This document shows positions 17,529-26,600 of a stretch of 64,000 bases of DNA, piece after piece. The stretch's first letter is position 1. The number at the start of each line of letters is the position of its first letter. The notes under the pieces were generated by a model, which ran no database searches, was not told the origin of the DNA, and saw nothing but the letters and a program-made list of their open reading frames with translations. The translations under genes were made by a program, and so were the position numbers. Origin of the DNA: Prevotella sp. UBA4330 (GTDB lineage: Bacteria > Bacteroidota > Bacteroidia > Bacteroidales > Bacteroidaceae); the NCBI GenBank assembly GCA_002394385.1, contig DGTS01000039.1:121490-185489 (forward strand), given 5' to 3'.

Positions 17529-19247
17529 ATGGATGCTTGGGTATATTTAAAGTTGATAGGCTCGCTTGCGTTGCTCATGTTCGGTATGAAAATGATGAGC
17601 GAGAGCCTTCAGAAGATGGCCGGACCACAACTGCGCCATGTTCTCGGAGCCATGACCACCAATCGTTTCACCGGTGTGCTTGCGGGCATCTTTGTGACTG
17701 CTGCGGTGCAGAGTTCTACGGCGACAGCGCTGATGACCGTCTCCTTCGTTAACGCCGGACTGCTGACGCTCATGCAGGCCATAGCGGTGATTATGGGAGC
17801 GCATGTCGGCACCACGGTGACGGCGTGGATAATGTCGCTTGGCTTCGTGTTCAACATCGCACCATACGTCTATCCCGCACTCTTCATCGCCATCATTTTG
17901 ATATACATGAAGAAGCGGCGCATCTTCGGCGATTTCCTCTTCGGAGCGTCGTTCCTCTTTCTTGGTCTTAGCACGCTGAGGGATTCGGGATACAGCCTTA
18001 TGCAAGACCCCGAGGCGGGCGCCGTCATCAGTTCCTTCTTCTCCAATTTCAACGAACCCACATTCTGGAACTCGCTGCTCTTCCTCGTCATGGGAACGCT
18101 GCTCACGTTATGCGTGCAGTCGAGTGCTGCCATAATGGCAATAACGATGATGCTGTGCTCTACAGGCGCGTTGCATATAGACCAGGGCATCATGCTGGTG
18201 CTGGGCGGGAACATCGGAACAACCATCACCTCTAACATAGTTGCTCTTAAAGCCAACACCCCGGCACGAAGGGCAGCCTTTGCACACCTTGCCATCAATG
18301 TCATCGGTGTTACGTGGGCACTCCTCCTGTTGCAGCCGTTCACCGACTTCGTATGCAATCTCGTGGGCTTCGACCGTGCAATGACTCCCGGCGACGCTGT
18401 GCCGGCAGCCAATCTCGTCAAGTCGTCTGTGGTACTGGCGGCGTTCCATTCGCTTTTCAACATCTTCAACACCCTGCTCCTCATAGGTTTTGTGCAGTAT
18501 ATCGAGAAATTGGTGTGCTGGGTGATAAAGCCGAAGAAGGTTGACGAGGAAGAAGACTTCCGCCTTAACTTCATCACCTCGGGAATAATGAAGACTCCCG
18601 AACTCTCGGTACTCAACGCACAGAAGGAGATAGTGAGTTTCTCAGAGCGCATGCAGCGCATGTTCTCGATGGTGCGCGAACTGCTCGTCGAGAAGAACGA
18701 TGCCAAGTTCAACAAACTGTTCGCTAAGATCGAGAAGTATGAAAGCATCTCAGACAATATGGAGATAGAAATCGCCAAGTACCTCGACGAGGTGGGCGAT
18801 GCCCATCTCTCTGACGACACGAAGGCCAAGATACGTGCCATGCTGCGCGAGATAACCGAACTGGAGAGCATCGGCGACTCATGCTATAACATGGCGCGAA
18901 CCATCAGCCGTAAGGTGCAGAACAAGCAGGAGCACTTCACCGAGAAGCAGTACGAGCACATGCACCAGATGATGGAACTCACCGACGAGGCTCTCTCGCA
19001 GATGAACGTACTTATGGCGGGGCGCAGGGAGGCGCACAATGTGAACACATCGTTCAACATCGAGAACGAGATAAACAACTTCCGCGACCAACTGAAGAGC
19101 CAGAACATCAGTGATGTCAACAACCACGTTTACACATACGGCATAGGAACCATTTATATGGACATCATCAACGAGTGCGAGAAACTCGGCGACTATGTCG
19201 TTAACGTCGTTGAGGCGCGTATGGGAGCAAAACAGCACGAGCCATAG
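17529..19247 (+). CDS. Na/Pi cotransporter family protein (NptA-like) with PhoU-like domain
   Basis: A 572-residue inner-membrane protein. Two inverted Na/Pi-cotransporter repeats are visible: 'VQSSTATALMTVSFVNAGLL' with 'MGAHVGTTVTAW', and later 'VQSSAAIMAITMM' with 'LGGNIGTTITSN'. The QSS motifs mark the substrate and ion site. After the last membrane segment (about residue 345) comes a cytoplasmic helical PhoU-like domain of about 200 residues. It probably imports or exports phosphate with sodium. It is divergently placed to the TGS/kinase gene, and an exonuclease gene follows after 6 bases. Confidence 0.9.
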   Translation: MDAWVYLKLIGSLALLMFGMKMMSESLQKMAGPQLRHVLGAMTTNRFTGVLAGIFVTAAVQSSTATALMTVSFVNAGLLTLMQAIAVIMGAHVGTTVTAWIMSLGFVFNIAPYVYPALFIAIILIYMKKRRIFGDFLFGASFLFLGLSTLRDSGYSLMQDPEAGAVISSFFSNFNEPTFWNSLLFLVMGTLLTLCVQSSAAIMAITMMLCSTGALHIDQGIMLVLGGNIGTTITSNIVALKANTPARRAAFAHLAINVIGVTWALLLLQPFTDFVCNLVGFDRAMTPGDAVPAANLVKSSVVLAAFHSLFNIFNTLLLIGFVQYIEKLVCWVIKPKKVDEEEDFRLNFITSGIMKTPELSVLNAQKEIVSFSERMQRMFSMVRELLVEKNDAKFNKLFAKIEKYESISDNMEIEIAKYLDEVGDAHLSDDTKAKIRAMLREITELESIGDSCYNMARTISRKVQNKQEHFTEKQYEHMHQMMELTDEALSQMNVLMAGRREAHNVNTSFNIENEINNFRDQLKSQNISDVNNHVYTYGIGTIYMDIINECEKLGDYVVNVVEARMGAKQHEP

Positions 19248-19253
19248 AATAGC

Positions 19254-19745
19254 ATGCAAGACTTTGCCGCAATAGATTTCGAGACAGCCAACAGCGAGCC
19301 TTCTTCGGTTTGCTCCGTGGGCATCGTCATCGTCAGGGATGGCGAGATAGTAGATACGTTCTACTCCCTCATTCAGCCCGAGCCAAACTACTATACCTAC
19401 TGGTGCCGCAGAGTGCACGGTCTGTGCTGTGCCGACACCGACTCTGCCCCCGTTTTCCCGAAGGTATGGGCACAGATAGAGCCGCTCATCGCCGGGCTGC
19501 CGCTCGTGGCTCACAACAGTCCTTTCGACAAGGGATGTCTGAAAGCCGTCTTCCGCGTCTATCAGATGGACTATCCCGACTACGAGTTCTACGACACCCT
19601 CGCCGCCTCGCGACGCAAGTTGCGCACACTGCCCAACCACCAACTGCAAACCGTCGCCGCCGCCTGTGGCTACAACCTTACGAACCACCACCACGCCCTC
19701 GCCGATGCCGAGGCATGTGCTTGGATTGCAAGGGAGATATTGTGA
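19254..19745 (+). CDS. DEDDh 3'-5' exonuclease (DnaQ-like)
   Basis: A 163-residue protein that is nearly all exonuclease domain. Motifs: 'AAIDFETANSEPS' (ExoI, D and E), 'LVAHNSPFDKG' (ExoII, D), and 'HHALADAEACAW' (ExoIII with His and Asp, so DEDDh). This is the size of a stand-alone proofreading-type or oligonucleotide exonuclease. It follows the Na/Pi cotransporter by 6 bases and precedes a PLD-like gene, so the three could share one transcript. A repair role is inferred, not shown. Confidence 0.87.
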   Translation: MQDFAAIDFETANSEPSSVCSVGIVIVRDGEIVDTFYSLIQPEPNYYTYWCRRVHGLCCADTDSAPVFPKVWAQIEPLIAGLPLVAHNSPFDKGCLKAVFRVYQMDYPDYEFYDTLAASRRKLRTLPNHQLQTVAAACGYNLTNHHHALADAEACAWIAREIL

Positions 19746-19772
19746 AAACAGGTTGATTATTATATTGTCAGA

Positions 19773-20285
19773 ATGCTGAAATACATCTCTAACTCCGACC
19801 ATTATAAAGAGGTGCTGTCACGGGTGCAGAACGTGAAGCACACACTGTGGATAGGCACTGCCGACATCAAGGACCTGTATGTCGAGGCGGGTAAGGAGAA
19901 GAAACCGTTTCTGGCTCTCATTGCCCAACTCATCAGGCGCGGCGTAGAGATGCGCCTCATTCATGCGAAGGAGCCTGGACCCAACTTCCGTGAAGATTTC
20001 GATAAGCATCCCCTGCTATACGACCGACTGGAACGTGTGCTCTGTCCTCGTGTCCACTTCAAGATGATTGTTTTCGACTGTAAGGAAGCATACATCGGCA
20101 GCGCTAATCTCACGGGTGCAGGCATAGGAATGAAAGCCGATACCACCCGCAACTTCGAGGCAGGCATCCTTACCGATGACCCGGAACTCGTAGAACACGC
20201 CATGTCACAGTTCGACGATGTCTGGATTGGCAAGCATTGCAAAGCATGCAAGCGTCGGGAGTTCTGCATAGACCCGATAAAATAA
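19773..20285 (+). CDS. Phospholipase D-like (single HKD) protein
   Basis: A 170-residue protein with one HKD motif, 'VHFKMIVFDCKEAYIGSANL' (H.K....D......GS.N), that of PLD-fold phosphodiesterases. Such short, single-motif proteins work as dimers and are often nucleases of the Nuc type rather than lipases. The C-terminus carries four cysteines (three of them in 'CKACKRREFC'), which could bind a metal. There is no signal peptide, so it is likely cytoplasmic. The neighbouring exonuclease makes a nucleic-acid role plausible. Confidence 0.8.
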   Translation: MLKYISNSDHYKEVLSRVQNVKHTLWIGTADIKDLYVEAGKEKKPFLALIAQLIRRGVEMRLIHAKEPGPNFREDFDKHPLLYDRLERVLCPRVHFKMIVFDCKEAYIGSANLTGAGIGMKADTTRNFEAGILTDDPELVEHAMSQFDDVWIGKHCKACKRREFCIDPIK

Positions 20286-20441
20286 ATACAAGTTTCGCAT
20301 GTTTAAGGAGTTTATCATTTGTACAGGCTGCCCACTACAACTATTATGCTGACGCTTGCGTCGCTTTCATTGCTAAGCGTGCGAAAATATAATTAATAAT
20401 AGAGAACATGCTGGATTTAATCCAACCTTTTCCTTTAAAAA

Positions 20442-20473
20442 TTTGGTCATTCCGTCAACCTTTTATATTTTTG
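20442..20473 (+). promoter_or_regulatory. Promoter of the patatin gene
   Basis: TTTG, 20 bases, TATTTTTG: consensus boxes and spacing, 38 bases before the ATG. Confidence 0.75.
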
Positions 20474-20511
20474 CAGCAACTATCAACTTCCACTTTTATC
20501 CGTAAACTCAA

Positions 20512-21381
20512 ATGAAGACAGGACTGGTACTTGAAGGGGGCGCGATGCGCGGACTGTTCTCGGCAGGTGTTATTGACGTGCTGATGGAGCAGGGCATCGA
20601 GTTCGACGGCATTGTGGGCGTGTCGGCAGGCGCTGCCTTCGGGTGTAACATGAAGAGCCGGCAGGCGGGGCGCGCCATACGTTACAACACCAAGTACGCC
20701 GACGACTGGCGATACTGCTCGTTGCGGTCGCTCGTCACCACTGGCGACATCTTCGGGGGCGAGTTCTGCTATCATTACATGCCCAAGCACCTCGACATCT
20801 TCGACGAAGAGACATTCAACAATAACCCGCAGGAGTTCTATGCCGTGTGCACCGACGTGGAGACGGGAGAGCCTGTGTATAAACGCCTTATGGAGGCTAA
20901 CGACGAGTGCTACGAGTGGATACGTGCCTCGGCAAGCATGCCCCTGGCATCGAAGATAGTGGAAATCCGCGGACAGAAACTGCTCGACGGCGGAATCAGC
21001 GACAGCATACCACTCAAGTTCATGCAGCAACAGGGCTACGAGAGATGTCTCGTGGTGACCACACAGCCGGCAGGATATGTTAAGAAGAAGAACCGCCTGC
21101 TGCCGCTGATTCGCATGGCACTGCACCGCTATCCGCACTTCATCGAGGCGATGGCGACACGTCACAACATGTACAACGCGCAACTGGCATACGTGGCAGA
21201 GCAGGAACGCACCGGCAACGCTCTGGTGCTGCGGCCCGAGGCACCGCTCACCATTGGCCACATAACGCACGACGCCGACAAGATGCGCCAGACGTACAAC
21301 ATAGGAAGGGCGCTGGCGGAGAAGCATCTTGAGGAAATCAGAGGATTTGTTGGGAGTTGGGAGTTGAGAGTTGAAAGTTGA
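20512..21381 (+). CDS. Patatin-like phospholipase
   Basis: A 289-residue patatin. The oxyanion loop is 'LVLEGGAMRGLFSAG'. The nucleophile elbow is 'VGVSAGAAFG' (GxSxG). The catalytic Asp is in 'LLDGGISDSIP' (DGG). These form the Ser-Asp dyad of lipid acyl hydrolases. No signal peptide, so it is likely cytoplasmic and acts on membrane lipids from inside. The last nine residues ('GSWELRVES') are encoded by the 'gagttgagagttga' satellite that follows, so the C-terminus has been extended into a repeat. Confidence 0.87.
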   Translation: MKTGLVLEGGAMRGLFSAGVIDVLMEQGIEFDGIVGVSAGAAFGCNMKSRQAGRAIRYNTKYADDWRYCSLRSLVTTGDIFGGEFCYHYMPKHLDIFDEETFNNNPQEFYAVCTDVETGEPVYKRLMEANDECYEWIRASASMPLASKIVEIRGQKLLDGGISDSIPLKFMQQQGYERCLVVTTQPAGYVKKKNRLLPLIRMALHRYPHFIEAMATRHNMYNAQLAYVAEQERTGNALVLRPEAPLTIGHITHDADKMRQTYNIGRALAEKHLEEIRGFVGSWELRVES

Positions 21382-21403
21382 GAGTTGAGAGATGAGAGTT
21401 GAG
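21346..21403. repeat. GAGAGTTGA satellite overlapping the patatin 3' end
   Basis: Seven diverged copies of a 7-8-base unit (GAGTTGA/GAGAGTT). The patatin stop lies inside the repeat. Confidence 0.75.
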
Positions 21404-21480
21404 CGACATTTGCTGAGAGACAGTTCCCCCTTTCGTTCTGACAGTGCTCATGCGACCATGCTGTAGTGGCTGCCCATCCT

Positions 21481-21652
21481 CACTACTCCCCGCCCCTTGA
21501 AGTTCCCCTCGCCCTTTGGAGAGGGGTTAGGGGTGAGGCCTTGGGGCAGGGGTGGGGTCAGTAATATTAAGGAGTGATGTTAAGGAAAGAGATAGGTGAA
21601 GGAAAGTTACAGTCCCCACCCCTACCCCCTCCCCTTCAGGGGCGGGGAACTG
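21481..21652. repeat. GC-rich palindromic element (ccccgcccc family), copy 2
   Basis: Left arm 'ccccgccccttgaagttccc' through 'aggggtggggtcagt'; an AT-rich centre; right arm 'ccccacccctaccccc' through 'cttcaggggcggggaactg'. Same ends as copies near 5.9 and 29.7 kb. Fills most of the gap between patatin and ribD. Confidence 0.85.
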
Positions 21653-21731
21653 TCAACAAGAAGATGTATGGTCTTTCTGTTAGCAAGGGGAAGTCTTCAG
21701 TAATAGTGGCAATTTATAATTACCAAAGAAA

Positions 21732-22709
21732 ATGACAACAATGGAAACAGACGAGATATACATGCGGCGATGCCTGCAACTGGCACGCTGCGGAGAGTTC
21801 TTCGCAAAGCCGAACCCTATGGTGGGAGCGGTGATAGTGGCCGACGGCAGAATCATCGGCGAGGGCTATCATGTGCGCTGCGGCGAGGGACACGCCGAGG
21901 TGAATGCCTTCGCCTCGGTGAGCAGTGCCGACGAGCATCTGCTGCCCCAAGCCACCATCTACGTCAGTCTGGAGCCCTGCTCCCATTGGGGCAAGACACC
22001 GCCATGCGCCGACCTCATCGTAAGCAAGGGCGTGAAGAGGGCTGTCGTGGGCTGCATCGACCCCTTTGCCGAGGTGCAGGGGCGCGGCATAAAACGGCTG
22101 CGCGATGCAGGCATAGATGTCACTGTGGGCGTGCTCGAAGACGAGTGCCGACTGCTGAACAAGCGCTTCTTCACCTTCCACAGCCTCCACCGCCCGTTCA
22201 TAACGCTGAAATGGGCGCAGACGGCAAACGGATTCATCGACAACGAGGGCAAGGCGCTCGCCATATCAACACCCACAACGCTGATGCTGATGCACAAGAT
22301 GAGGGCTGAGAACGACGCCATAGTGGTGGGCAAGACCACCGAGGAGCGTGAGCACCCGCAACTGACGGTGCGCCACTGGGCAGGACCGTCGCCCGTGAAG
22401 ATGGTGCTCTCTCATGCCACCGAGCCACTTCCGGGCATCGAGGGACAACTCTCCGACGCTGAGGTGCTGCGCGTACTGATGAAGGCGGCGCACGACAGCG
22501 GCATACAGTCGATGATGGTTGAGGGCGGACGACACACCCTGCAGTCGTTCATTGACAACCATTTGTACGACGAGATACGCGTGGAGCAGTCGCCGCAGAC
22601 CGTTGCCAGCGGCACACCAGCGCCTCAACTGCCTGCGGACATCAGCGTGGTGAGCCGGCAGGAAATCACAGGCAACACCATCACCCTGTATCGTTATAGC
22701 CGAACGTGA
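21732..22709 (+). CDS. ribD: Riboflavin biosynthesis protein RibD (deaminase/reductase)
   Basis: A 325-residue bifunctional enzyme. The N-terminal deaminase has 'GEGHAEVNAF' (zinc His and catalytic Glu) and 'EPCSHWGKTPPCADL' (two zinc cysteines). The C-terminal reductase begins near residue 150 ('RPFITLKWAQTANGF') with NADPH-site patterns 'DAIVVGKTT' and 'MMVEGGRHTLQSF'. It deaminates 2,5-diamino-6-ribosylamino-pyrimidinone 5'-phosphate and then reduces its ribosyl side chain, in the cytoplasm. No FMN riboswitch is visible upstream; the gap holds a repeat element. ATG codons at 21741 and 21762 are alternatives. Confidence 0.92.
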   Translation: MTTMETDEIYMRRCLQLARCGEFFAKPNPMVGAVIVADGRIIGEGYHVRCGEGHAEVNAFASVSSADEHLLPQATIYVSLEPCSHWGKTPPCADLIVSKGVKRAVVGCIDPFAEVQGRGIKRLRDAGIDVTVGVLEDECRLLNKRFFTFHSLHRPFITLKWAQTANGFIDNEGKALAISTPTTLMLMHKMRAENDAIVVGKTTEEREHPQLTVRHWAGPSPVKMVLSHATEPLPGIEGQLSDAEVLRVLMKAAHDSGIQSMMVEGGRHTLQSFIDNHLYDEIRVEQSPQTVASGTPAPQLPADISVVSRQEITGNTITLYRYSRT

Positions 22710-22749
22710 GTTCGGCAAAAACGTTCCCAAACAATGTTTACATTACTGT

Positions 22750-22800
22750 GTAGGGGCGCTTAAATTCTGTGTGTTCATAACTTCCTACACTTAAATTAAT
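22750..22800. repeat. End fragment of the AAGTTTCGGAAGT MITE-like family
   Basis: 'ggggcgcttaaattctgtgt' followed by 'gttcataacttcc' is the inverse of the left part of the copy at 8.2 kb ('ggaagttatgaac' ... 'tttaagcgcccc'). Only one end is present. Confidence 0.75.
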
Positions 22801-23059
22801 CACAATAATTTAACTTTCGCACGCTTCGCTTGCTTAAGGAGTTCAGGAGTATAGACGACACATAGCAGGTCGCCCACCATCAATACATGGCAATAAGTAA
22901 TAACTGATGTCTGCACTCCAGCGGCTGAAAGCCGCGAAAACTCCAATACTCCTATACTCCTTCAACTTGCGAAAGTTGAGTCACGATAATTTTATGATTT
23001 GCGGGCTAACACGGAGGTCAGCCCCTACAACTTAATGTAAGCGACGCATGCAATTATTA
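22801..23059. other. Gene-free stretch with 'aggagt' satellite
   Basis: No coding signal found. It holds 'cgcacgcttcgcttgcttaa', also seen in part near 20.35 kb, and two tracts of the 'ggagttcaggagtatag' satellite in inverse orientation (22.84 and 22.95 kb), which could fold into a weak long hairpin. Confidence 0.6.
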
Positions 23060-23300
23060 TCTTAAGTTTTGGAAGTTATAAACGCCCTGAAAGGGCAGTA
23101 AGGGCATCGCCCTGGGGAAAGTGTATTTAGTGAAATCGCGCTGAAAGTGCAAAAGAATTTAAAACGTATTAGGTCTTTTGCACTTACAGCGCGATAGTTA
23201 GTCTTGGTGGATAACACCCAGGGCGATGCCCTGGGCTATGTTTTTACAGCCCCTTTGGGGCGTTATGTTGTAGTTAACATACTTCCGAAACTTCAATTAT
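23060..23300. repeat. MITE-like element with AAGTTTCGGAAGTTAT termini, copy 2
   Basis: Begins 'cttaagttttggaagttata' and ends 'catacttccgaaacttcaat'. It has the same nested palindromes as copy 1, here 'cgcgctgaaagtgcaaaag' with its inverse and 'agggcatcgccctggg' with its inverse. The stems covary between the two copies while the ends are kept. Confidence 0.87.
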
Positions 23301-23372
23301 TAAGTAAAATAGGCTATATTGTTCAGTAAAATAGGCTATATTGGTTGGTAAAATAGGCTATTTTACTGTTCG
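23301..23372. repeat. GTAAAATAGGCTAT short repeat cluster, copy 2
   Basis: Three tandem units of 'gtaaaataggctatattg'. It directly abuts the MITE-like element, as in the cluster near 8.55 kb, so the two repeat types may travel together. Confidence 0.85.
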
Positions 23373-23515
23373 GAAGGGTCTAAGGCGTTATCTGTTTCCT
23401 TGCCGCGACGGCCGCAGCAAGCCGTCTGTTGTTTTGGCGTTCATGCACGGTGCTCAGCAGTAGGGTGCTGAATATGCCGATAGTGAATGGCTAAGACGAA
23501 AAAACGGACTTATAA

Positions 23516-23547
23516 TTTGCATGATTAATAAATTATTATTACCTTTG
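23516..23547 (+). promoter_or_regulatory. Promoter of the 1874-residue surface protein
   Basis: TTTG, 20 bases, TACCTTTG. It lies 56 bases before the ATG and is the only consensus match in the gap. Confidence 0.8.
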
Positions 23548-23603
23548 CATTTTGGAAGGTGAAAAACCATGGACCGACTAATATTAAACCAAAATTATAA
23601 ACT

Positions 23604-26600
23604 ATGAAACAAACCTATTTAAAATCTTTATTCCTATCGCTACTGATGATAGTAGTGGGGAATGTCGCTATCGCGGCTCCAGGTGACGAGATAAAGTCAC
23701 CTGATAATGTTGTAAGCGGAAAGTCGTACTACATTAAGGGAGTTTATACTGCCAGTGGTACAGAAACAGCGTGTTATTATGCTCCAACAGATGCAAAAGG
23801 TAAATTTACTGGCAATGCTGTTACGGACATTAGCGCTGCTCTTCCTATTAAGTTTACACAAGTTGACGGAGGCTGGACATTGACAACTCCTAATGGTTAT
23901 TATGTTCGTCCACACACTTCTAACGGACAAACGTATTTAGTAGAAGATGAAGTCGTGTTGCAACTCGCTTCTGGTAAAACTAAAGAGGGAGAAGGAAAAG
24001 GTATCAAAATTGGTCCTTACTCTGATTATTATATTCAATGTAATATGCAGTCACCCAAAATAGGTGCTTATAAGGGCACACAATGGGATGTAACTCTTAT
24101 TGAATGTGGTGATGCGGTTTCTTCTGCTGCTACCTTTGCAGACACTAGACCTTCAATTGAATTCCCTGCCACAAACACATATTCACAGGAGGTGACTACT
24201 GCCGAGGGATATTCAGGAACTGTGACTTATGAAATCACAGCGAACACCGCTGGCGCTACCATTGATGGTTCAACGGTGACGGTAACACAAGCAGGTTCGG
24301 TTACGGTTAAGGCTACAGCACCAGCAGTAGAAGGTTTCTTGTCTTCAACTGCAACATATACTCTTACTGTTACCGATGCAAGAGAAGAGAATGGTTTGGC
24401 ATTTGCAGAATCTTCTCAACAGGTTACCGTTGGAGAAGTGCTACCCGCACCAACACTAACGAATCCATACAATCTTACCGTTAGTTACAGTAGTAGCGAC
24501 GAAAGCGTTGCAACTGTTGATGCTGATGGAAACGTGACAGGTGTGGCTGTTGGAACTGCAACAATTACAGCCTCCTTTGAAGGTAATAACCAATACATGG
24601 CAGGTAGCGCTTCTTATACTATCAATGTAAAGAAAGCCCTTCCTGAGGGAGCTTTGTTCTATGAGTCGGTTAGTGGATATAATGGATCTTCTGATAACAG
24701 TACTGTTTTATCTACAACTTACAGTGGGCTTGATTCTGACAATTGGGATTCTTTCGATAAAGTTTATGCAGGCAAAGTAGTAGGAGGAGCAACTGATGGT
24801 CATCTTAAGTTTGGTTCTAGCAGTGCTGCTGGTACGGCCGTTACTGGTCCTATCGCACTTACTGGCAACGGGAAACTCACTTATAAAGTGATGAGGTATG
24901 ACTCAAGTAACGCAGGAAAACTCACTATCTCGGCAGACGGTGCAGATGTTGCAGGTGACACGGAAGTGACAGGTACTGAAGCATGGGTTGAAAAGACAGT
25001 TTATCTTACTAATGCAACGGGCAATGTTGTCATAACATTTGCAAGCGATGCTTCTAACAAGCGTATCCGTGTTGATGATATTTTGCTGGTTGAAGCAGAA
25101 ACTGTTGAGGTTTCTTCGGCTGCTACTTTTGCGGAGACAGCTCCATCAATAGATTTCCCTGCAACAAGCACATATACACAGGAGGCAACTACTGCAGAGG
25201 GATATACAGGGACTGTAACTTATGAAATTACAGCGAACACAGCTGGTGCCACAATAGAGGGCTCGACTGTAACAGTTACAAAAGCCGGTTCGGTTACGGT
25301 TAAAGCTACAGCACCCGCAGTTGAAGGTTTCTTGGCTTCAACGGCTACATACACTCTTACTGTTAATGATGCAAGAGAAGAATGTGGTTTGGCATTTGCT
25401 GAATCTTCTCAGCAGGTTACAGTTGGAAATGTATTAGACGCACCAGAGCTTACAAATCCAAACAGTCTTACCGTTAGTTACAGCAGTAGCGACGAAAGCG
25501 TTGCAACTGTTGATGCTGATGGCAATGTGACAGGTGTGGCAGTAGGAACGGCAACGATTACTGCTACCTTTGATGGCAATGACCTGTATCAGGCAGGCAG
25601 CGCTTCTTATACTGTCAGAGTAAAGAAAGCAACTGTTCTTCCTGAGGGAACGCTGTTCTATGAGTCGGTAAGCGGTTATACAGGAACAAGCGATTCAAGT
25701 GCTGAACTAACTCCAGAGTATAGTGGTCTTGATTATGACAATTGGGCATATTTCACCAAAGTTTATCCTGGCGGGGTTACAGAAGGTGCAGATGACGGAC
25801 ATCTTAAGTTCGGCACTGGAAGCTATGTAGGCAAGGCCATGACAGGTTCTATCGCACTTAGAGGCAGTGGAAAACTCACTTATAAAGTTAAGAGGTATAG
25901 CACAAGTGACGCTGGTAGACTTACCATTTCGGTAACTGGCGCTGATATTGTCGAAGGTAGTGACGTAGATGTTACAGGAACTGACGCTTGGGTAGAAAAG
26001 ACAGTAAATCTTACAGGTGCTAATGGAGATGTCGTTATTACTTTCGCAACAACTGATGGTGGTAAACGTATCCGTGTTGATGATATTTTGCTGGTTCAAA
26101 ATGAAGAAACACCTACCACATACACTCTGGTAGCAACAGACAATGAGGGCACTGAGACTGAATATCCATTCAGCGGCCTCACACTCACTAAGGAACTGCC
26201 TGCACACACAAAGTTCTACATCAAAGACAACAAGGATAATGAGTACCACAGCGCTGACGCTCAATCGGAATTGATTATCATTGCGGAGAACCACGAGAAC
26301 CTGCCGACTTCGGCGGACGGTAAGGACTTCTACCTGAAGAAGGCTAACACATGGGTATTCACCCTCACAGAGTTGACAGACGCTGCAGGCATCACCCTGA
26401 CCGTGAACCCAGAGACTCCGGGAGAGACGAAGTATATGCTTTCGGGCTATCTCCAGGAGAGTGACGATGTGTTCGACGAGAATCTCAAGCTAACGAAGGA
26501 GATGACTTCTACTACGGAAGAGTTCTACTTCACTCGCAGCGATGACTACGGACTGACCAACCTGACACCTGCCACCTTCAACGCCCCAGAAGACCGCCGC

